From Photobacterium indicum (GTDB lineage Bacteria; Pseudomonadota; Gammaproteobacteria; Enterobacterales; Vibrionaceae), in assembly GCF_003026215.1 (NCBI RefSeq), contig NZ_PYOC01000003.1:1-64000 (forward strand): a stretch of 64,000 nt of DNA, read 5' to 3'. The notes beneath the pieces were generated by a model that was given only the letters and a program-made list of their open reading frames with translations, searched no databases and was not told the origin of the DNA. A program made the position numbers and the translations under genes. Below are positions 59,661-64,000 of the stretch, in pieces. Numbering within the stretch: the first letter of the stretch is position 1; the number at the start of each line of letters is the position of its first letter.

Positions 59661-62068
59661 CAAAAGAAATCAGCAGAGATACCGACTGCTATCATTGCGG
59701 CGATCCTGTTCCACAGGGTTGCCACTATGAAGTAGACATTTTAGGTAAAGCACGAGACATGTGCTGCCCAGGATGTGAAGCTGTCGCGACAACCATTGTA
59801 GAAAGTGGCCTTACTTCTTATTATGAATATCGTACTGCCCCCGCAGAAAAAGCTGATTTAGTACCACAGCAACTTAAATCACTCTTACTTTATGATCATG
59901 AAGAAGTTCAACAAGAATTTGTACGTAATCTTGATGATTGCAAAGAAGTGTCACTTTCACTTGATGGCGTATCCTGTGCGGCATGTGCTTGGCTTATTGA
60001 AAAACAACTTTCGCGAGAAGTGGGATTAGTTTCAATTCAAGTTAATACGACCACTCACCGCGCCTTATTAAAGTGGAACCCTGAACAAACTAAACTCAGC
60101 ACCCTACTTTCGGCAATTCATCGCCTTGGCTATAAAGCAGCTCCTTTTGAGGCTGATGCGCAAGAACAGCAATATCACAATACAATGAAACAATACCTGT
60201 ATCGGTTGGGTATTGCGGGCATAGCCACTATGCAAGTAATGATGATTGCTGTGGCACTATATTTTGAAGTGTTTAGCGATCTAGACACTGAATTTAGAAA
60301 CTATCTTCGCTGGGTTAGCTTAATTTTTGCTACCCCGGTACTACTGTATTCTGCACTGCCTTTTTACATGAGTGCATGGCGAAACCTACGAGCTCGAACG
60401 CTTGGGATGGATGTGCCAGTTTCAATTGCCCTACTTTTCGCCTATGTTGCCAGCCTTTACGCGACAGTCGCTGAAAAAGGTGAAGTGTTCTTTGAATCCA
60501 TTTCAATGTTTACTTTCTTCCTATTACTGGGTCGTTTCCTTGAAATGCGAGCCCGCCGGCATGCAGCTGCTGCCAGTGCAAACTTATTAAAGTTAGTTCC
60601 TGCGATGGCTACATTAGAAGATGGAACTCAAGTCGCAGCGAAAACACTAAACATTGGTGACGTTGTCACTGTTCTGCCTGGTGAAAGCTTGCCTGCAGAT
60701 GGCGATATTATTCAGGGCGAAACCGCGATTGATGAATCAATGTTATCGGGTGAACCAATGCCAATTGCTCGCTCAGCCGGTGAGCCAGTTTTTGCAGGTA
60801 CAATTAATGGCGATGGTAATATCACGATTAAAGTTACCAAAGATCGTCAGAATTCATTAATTTCTAATATTGTGCGCCTTCAAGATGAAGCACAAATGTC
60901 TAAACCCAAGGTGGCTGTGCTTGCCGATATAGTCGCGCGGTATTTTGTCGCAGGGATCTTGATTATTGCTGCGGGTACTTGGCTTTATTGGCATCAGCAA
61001 CAACCAGAAGATGCACTATGGATCACCTTAGCCGTATTAGTTGCAACCTGTCCTTGTGCGTTATCTTTGGCAACACCCACCGCACTCACTTGTTCTACCT
61101 CTAGTCTCGGCCGCTTAGGTATTTTGCTTCGTAGAGGCCATGTATTAGAAACGCTTTGCAAGGTGAATCAATTAGTCATTGATAAAACAGGCACACTAAC
61201 TGAAGGTAATATCCGTTTAATCAATACTCAGTTATTTACTCACGTGGCAGAAAACGATGCCTTATCTTATTCCGCTGAATTAGAACGTTTTGCCAATCAC
61301 CCCATCGCTCGCGCATTTACACCGCATAGAGACCAAGCCTTTGCCTTTGACCACGTCGACAATGTGATTGGTTGTGGCCTTAAAGGTGTTAAAAATGGGC
61401 AAGAATGGCGTATTGGCCAGATTAAATTTGTACTTGAGGGGAATACGAACGCCGAATTTTTAGTGAATCAAGCAGATAATAGTTATCAAGTTTGGCTATC
61501 GTGTGACACTCAACTTGTCGCAGCATTCAAATTAGATGATCCTATCCGCGAAGACAGTGCTGAGTTAGTTCGACAATTCCAGCGTGCAGGTATTCAAGTC
61601 ACGATGTTAACTGGCGACAATTCCGTTAACGCGCAGCTTGTTGCCGATAAACTGAATGTCGATAAGTTGGTATCTGGCGTTACACCAGAAGGCAAATTGG
61701 ATTACTTACGCAGTTTAGATGACAAAGATGTGGCACTAATGATTGGTGATGGTGTGAATGATGCCCCGGTTCTGGCGGGTGCGCACCTTTCTGTTGCGAT
61801 GGGTGGCGGTACAGACATTGCCAAGTCTTCAGCTGATATGGTGTTATTGGGCGACCAATTAACCCGTATCTTACAAGCTCGTCGATTAGCGTTGAAAACT
61901 AAAAAGATTATTCGCGAAAACCTTGCTTGGTCCTTAGGGTATAATCTGATTATATTACCTCTTGCTGTTGCTGGGATGGTTGCGCCGTACATTGCCGTTG
62001 TTGGCATGTCTGCAAGTTCGATCATTGTTGTATCAAATTCTTTAAGGTTGTTAAAAGAAAATGGCTAG
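59657..62068 (+). CDS. ccoI: Copper-transporting P1B-type ATPase for cbb3 assembly (CcoI)
   Basis: An 803-residue P-type ATPase. The N-terminus has a cysteine-rich metal-binding segment (DCYHCGDP, MCCPGCEA; residues 10-42) and a second, GVSCAACAW (about 103). The transport motif is CPCALS (about 465), the phosphorylation site DKTGTLTEG (about 509) and the HP motif NHPIA. It exports Cu(I) across the membrane for the CcoN active site. It overlaps ccoH and ccoS, so the three are translated together. Confidence 0.93.
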   Translation: MTKEISRDTDCYHCGDPVPQGCHYEVDILGKARDMCCPGCEAVATTIVESGLTSYYEYRTAPAEKADLVPQQLKSLLLYDHEEVQQEFVRNLDDCKEVSLSLDGVSCAACAWLIEKQLSREVGLVSIQVNTTTHRALLKWNPEQTKLSTLLSAIHRLGYKAAPFEADAQEQQYHNTMKQYLYRLGIAGIATMQVMMIAVALYFEVFSDLDTEFRNYLRWVSLIFATPVLLYSALPFYMSAWRNLRARTLGMDVPVSIALLFAYVASLYATVAEKGEVFFESISMFTFFLLLGRFLEMRARRHAAAASANLLKLVPAMATLEDGTQVAAKTLNIGDVVTVLPGESLPADGDIIQGETAIDESMLSGEPMPIARSAGEPVFAGTINGDGNITIKVTKDRQNSLISNIVRLQDEAQMSKPKVAVLADIVARYFVAGILIIAAGTWLYWHQQQPEDALWITLAVLVATCPCALSLATPTALTCSTSSLGRLGILLRRGHVLETLCKVNQLVIDKTGTLTEGNIRLINTQLFTHVAENDALSYSAELERFANHPIARAFTPHRDQAFAFDHVDNVIGCGLKGVKNGQEWRIGQIKFVLEGNTNAEFLVNQADNSYQVWLSCDTQLVAAFKLDDPIREDSAELVRQFQRAGIQVTMLTGDNSVNAQLVADKLNVDKLVSGVTPEGKLDYLRSLDDKDVALMIGDGVNDAPVLAGAHLSVAMGGGTDIAKSSADMVLLGDQLTRILQARRLALKTKKIIRENLAWSLGYNLIILPLAVAGMVAPYIAVVGMSASSIIVVSNSLRLLKENG

Positions 62069-62288
62069 TCTTTACTTATTAATACCTATTGCCATTATTT
62101 TTGTATGCATCGCAGTTGCTATCTTTTTATGGGCAGTAAAATCAGATCAATTCGAAGATCTTGAACGCCAAGGCTTCGATATTTTGTTTGATGAAACAGA
62201 ATCTAAGTCAAAAAGTGCACCTTCTGCTGAAGAAATAGAGCCGACTACAAAGACGATAGAAAACCAAAATACTGGCGATAAATCGTGA
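62061..62288 (+). CDS. ccoS: Cbb3 oxidase maturation protein CcoS
   Basis: A 75-residue protein with one membrane span (LYLLIPIAIIFVCIAVAIFL) followed by WAVKSDQFEDLERQGFDILF, the CcoS signature (W-A-x-x-x-x-Q-F-x-D-L). It is needed for haem/copper insertion into CcoN. It overlaps ccoI by 8 nt and the next gene by 4. Confidence 0.9.
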   Translation: MASLYLLIPIAIIFVCIAVAIFLWAVKSDQFEDLERQGFDILFDETESKSKSAPSAEEIEPTTKTIENQNTGDKS

Positions 62289-62962
62289 ATATAGATTTCT
62301 ATGCTGCTTTTGCTATCGGCCTGATGGGCGCAGGACATTGTATTGGTATGTGTGGTGGTGTAGCCGCCGCACTAACCTTAGGTATGCCGGGTCAAGAACG
62401 CAATAATCGTTGGCTTTACTTACTGGCCTATAATATAGGGCGCTTATTTTCTTATTCTATTGCCGGTGCCATTATAGGTGGTGCTTTCGCAGGCATGGCA
62501 GCTTACAGTGGTTATTCAAGTGCATTGATTTCATTGCGCTTATTTGCCGCTTTAATGATGATCGGCTTGGCACTATACCTTGGTCAATGGTGGCAAGGCA
62601 TCACAAAAATTGAGCGTCTCGGGCAATTCCTTTGGAAATACATCTCCCCGACGGCGAAATCTTTTCTACCTTTGAAATCACCATTATCAGCACTACCCTT
62701 TGGGGTTCTCTGGGGCTGGTTACCTTGTGGTTTGGTGTATTCGACTCTTAGTTGGGCTGCAGTCTCTGGCAGTGCCATTGGTGGTGCTAGTGTGATGCTT
62801 GCTTTCGGTTTAGGCACACTGCCCGCGATGTTATTGATTGGTTCAGTTGCTGAACATGCAAAACAACTTTTAAAAAACCTCTACTTTAAACGCGCGAGTG
62901 CCTTGCTGTTATTGGCGTATGGCGTTCATACTGGTTACATCGCAATCAAACAAATGTTGTAG
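62285..62962 (+). CDS. TauE/DsbD-like membrane protein of the cco assembly cluster
   Basis: A 225-residue polytopic membrane protein with the motif GLMGAGHCIGMCGGVAAALT (about residues 13-32) and PFGVLWGWLPCGLVYSTL (about 138-155), typical of the DsbD_2/UreH-like family that sits next to cco or copper genes. The paired Cys near residues 19-23 and 148 suggest metal or thiol chemistry. In Vibrionaceae it is the usual gene between ccoS and fnr. It probably supports copper delivery to the oxidase. Confidence 0.85.
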   Translation: MNIDFYAAFAIGLMGAGHCIGMCGGVAAALTLGMPGQERNNRWLYLLAYNIGRLFSYSIAGAIIGGAFAGMAAYSGYSSALISLRLFAALMMIGLALYLGQWWQGITKIERLGQFLWKYISPTAKSFLPLKSPLSALPFGVLWGWLPCGLVYSTLSWAAVSGSAIGGASVMLAFGLGTLPAMLLIGSVAEHAKQLLKNLYFKRASALLLLAYGVHTGYIAIKQML

Positions 62963-63005
62963 AGTTTTTATTACTCGTAATATTACTTCATAATATGTTA
63001 AAATA

Positions 63006-63019
63006 TTGACCTACATCAA
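63006..63019. promoter_or_regulatory. FNR-binding site upstream of fnr
   Basis: TTGAC-CTAC-ATCAA matches the FNR consensus TTGAT-N4-ATCAA at 9 of 10 defined positions. It ends 17 bp before the fnr ATG, a place near or downstream of the promoter that suits repression. It supports negative autoregulation of fnr under anaerobiosis. Confidence 0.8.
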
Positions 63020-63036
63020 ATTGGTTAGACAGGCTT

Positions 63037-63789
63037 ATGATTTCAGACAAACTTACAACCAAACGTATCCAGTCAGGGGGATGTGCTATTCACTGTCAGG
63101 ATTGCAGTATTAGTCAGTTATGTATTCCATTCACACTGAATGAGTCTGAACTTGATCAACTCGATCAAATTATCGAACGGAAAAAACCTATCCAGAAAGG
63201 ACAAGAGCTTTTTAAAGCTGGCGATGAGTTAAAATCTCTTTACGCTATCCGCTCTGGTACGATCAAGAGTTACACCATTACAGAACAAGGTGATGAGCAA
63301 ATTACAGCTTTCCATCTTGCTGGTGATCTTGTTGGTTTCGATGCTATCAATGAAATGATGCACCCTAGCTTTGCACAGTCTCTTGAAACATCAATGGTAT
63401 GTGAAATCCCATTTGAAATTCTAGATGACTTATCAGGCAAGATGCCAAAGCTACGTCAGCAAATCATGCGTTTGATGAGTCATGAAATCAAAGGTGACCA
63501 AGAAATGATTTTACTGCTTTCTAAAAAGAATGCAGAAGAGCGCTTAGCGGCTTTCCTTTATAACTTATCACTGCGTTTTTCGCAGCGTGGTTTTTCACCT
63601 CGTGAATTTCGTCTAACAATGACACGTGGTGATATTGGCAACTACCTAGGTTTAACGGTTGAGACTATCAGTCGTTTATTGGGTCGATTCCAAAAATCAG
63701 ACATGCTAAGTGTTAAAGGTAAATATATTACAATCCTTGATCACGACGAGCTAGCTCGCCTTGCTGGTGTTAGTAAAAAAAGCATCTAA
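63037..63789 (+). CDS. fnr: Oxygen-responsive transcription regulator FNR
   Basis: A 250-residue CRP/FNR-family regulator. The N-terminal cysteines [16 protein letters not shown] (C16, C20, C23, C29) and a later Cys near 122 (MVCEIPF) are the [4Fe-4S] cluster ligands as in E. coli FNR. The cNMP-like sensor domain is followed by the C-terminal HTH ([17 protein letters not shown], about residues 206-222) with the E-x-x-S-R of FNR recognition helices. It switches genes on loss of oxygen. An FNR box sits in its own upstream region. Confidence 0.95.
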   Translation: MISDKLTTKRIQSGGCAIHCQDCSISQLCIPFTLNESELDQLDQIIERKKPIQKGQELFKAGDELKSLYAIRSGTIKSYTITEQGDEQITAFHLAGDLVGFDAINEMMHPSFAQSLETSMVCEIPFEILDDLSGKMPKLRQQIMRLMSHEIKGDQEMILLLSKKNAEERLAAFLYNLSLRFSQRGFSPREFRLTMTRGDIGNYLGLTVETISRLLGRFQKSDMLSVKGKYITILDHDELARLAGVSKKSI

Positions 63790-63810
63790 TCAATAACTAT
63801 TTGTTTTCAG

Positions 63811-63847
63811 AAAAAGTGATACGACTATTGATGCGTATCACTTTTTT
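63811..63847 (+). terminator. Intrinsic terminator of fnr
   Basis: AAAAAGTGATACG (63811-63823) pairs with CGTATCACTTTTT (63834-63846), with a T-run extending to 63848. A strong 13-bp stem 22 bp after the fnr stop. Confidence 0.9.
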
Positions 63848-63982
63848 TATATTTTTTGTTATATCCTCTCCCTTTAATACCTTCTATACGTTACAGTTAA
63901 TGTACTAATCTGATTAGACACAGTTTTACCTGCTATCATTCAGAAAGGTATTTTGCCAGCACAGTTGTGTAAGGGGGCAGTT

Positions 63983-64000
63983 ATGAAAAAATACAATAAT
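63983..64000 (+). CDS. uspE: Start of probable uspE, cut by the window edge
   Basis: An ATG at 63983 with AGGGGG 8 nt upstream opens a frame reading MKKYNN to the edge. In Vibrionaceae and Enterobacteriaceae fnr is normally followed by uspE, whose N-terminus reads like xYxNILVV (E. coli MAMYQNMLVV, from memory). Six codons are visible, so the call rests on synteny and start context. Confidence 0.5.

Noticed and set aside
1-64000. CRISPR arrays, tRNA or rRNA genes.
   Set aside because: No regularly spaced repeat-spacer array and no cloverleaf or rRNA-like sequence was seen on either strand; a dedicated tRNA scan could not be run.

Overview
The window looks like the replication-terminus (dif) region of a Vibrionaceae chromosome, most likely Photobacterium or a close relative. 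The reasons are a near-canonical gammaproteobacterial dif site, a cco-fnr backbone of the Vibrio/Photobacterium type, moderate AT content, and prophages of kinds known from marine Vibrionaceae. The genus is inferred, not proven.

Layout. (1) 1-3965, minus strand: the early and coat half of an integrated filamentous phage (inovirus). Its order matches Ff phages gene for gene: replication endonuclease, ssDNA-binding protein, two tiny virion proteins (pVII/pIX-like), major coat protein, a UUCG-loop terminator, then the start of a pIII-position gene cut by the window edge. A divergent repressor reads the other way across three 19-bp operator repeats. (2) 3966-18507: about 14.5 kb of a tailless, membrane-containing icosahedral prophage related to corticovirus PM2. 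It has an HUH replication initiator, a P9-like packaging ATPase, a double-jelly-roll-type capsid protein, a run of tiny single-span membrane proteins, a spike-like protein, a virion transglycosylase and holin-like genes, plus at least two cargo genes. It is bounded by a dif-like site (3938-3965) and a full dif site (18508-18535), which points to XerCD-mediated integration of both phages in tandem. (3) 18529-50740: two stacked islands next to dif, marked by three copies (A, B, C) of an ~85-122 bp attachment-like repeat. The A-B segment is a defence island: an Upf1-like helicase with two DUF262 (GmrSD-like) proteins, a type I restriction-modification system with a SIR2-domain gene, and a winged-helix/DEAH-helicase pair beside a C-protein-like regulator with palindromic operators. 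The B-C segment is a GInt-type island: three tyrosine recombinases plus a small HTH protein (ginABCD-like), a KfrA-like protein, a broken RecD2-like helicase, a structured hairpin array, and a four-gene cassette with a PD-(D/E)xK nuclease-like protein and a HEPN-like protein. (4) 50740-64000: chromosomal backbone. It holds a FIST-domain sensor with a hybrid histidine kinase (NosP/NahK-like arrangement), a short-chain dehydrogenase, the cbb3 oxidase operon ccoNOQP, the assembly genes ccoHIS, a TauE/DsbD-like membrane protein, fnr with an FNR box just upstream, and the first codons of a probable uspE.

How it fits together. XerCD recombination at dif appears to have collected two phages on one side, while a separate GInt recombinase has stacked defence islands immediately on the other side. 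The dif-proximal backbone carries the low-oxygen respiration genes. The most promising undescribed pieces are the HEPN/PD-(D/E)xK cassette, the Upf1-helicase/DUF262 trio, the dif-bounded corticoviral prophage with its overlapping membrane genes, and the GInt attachment site abutting dif.
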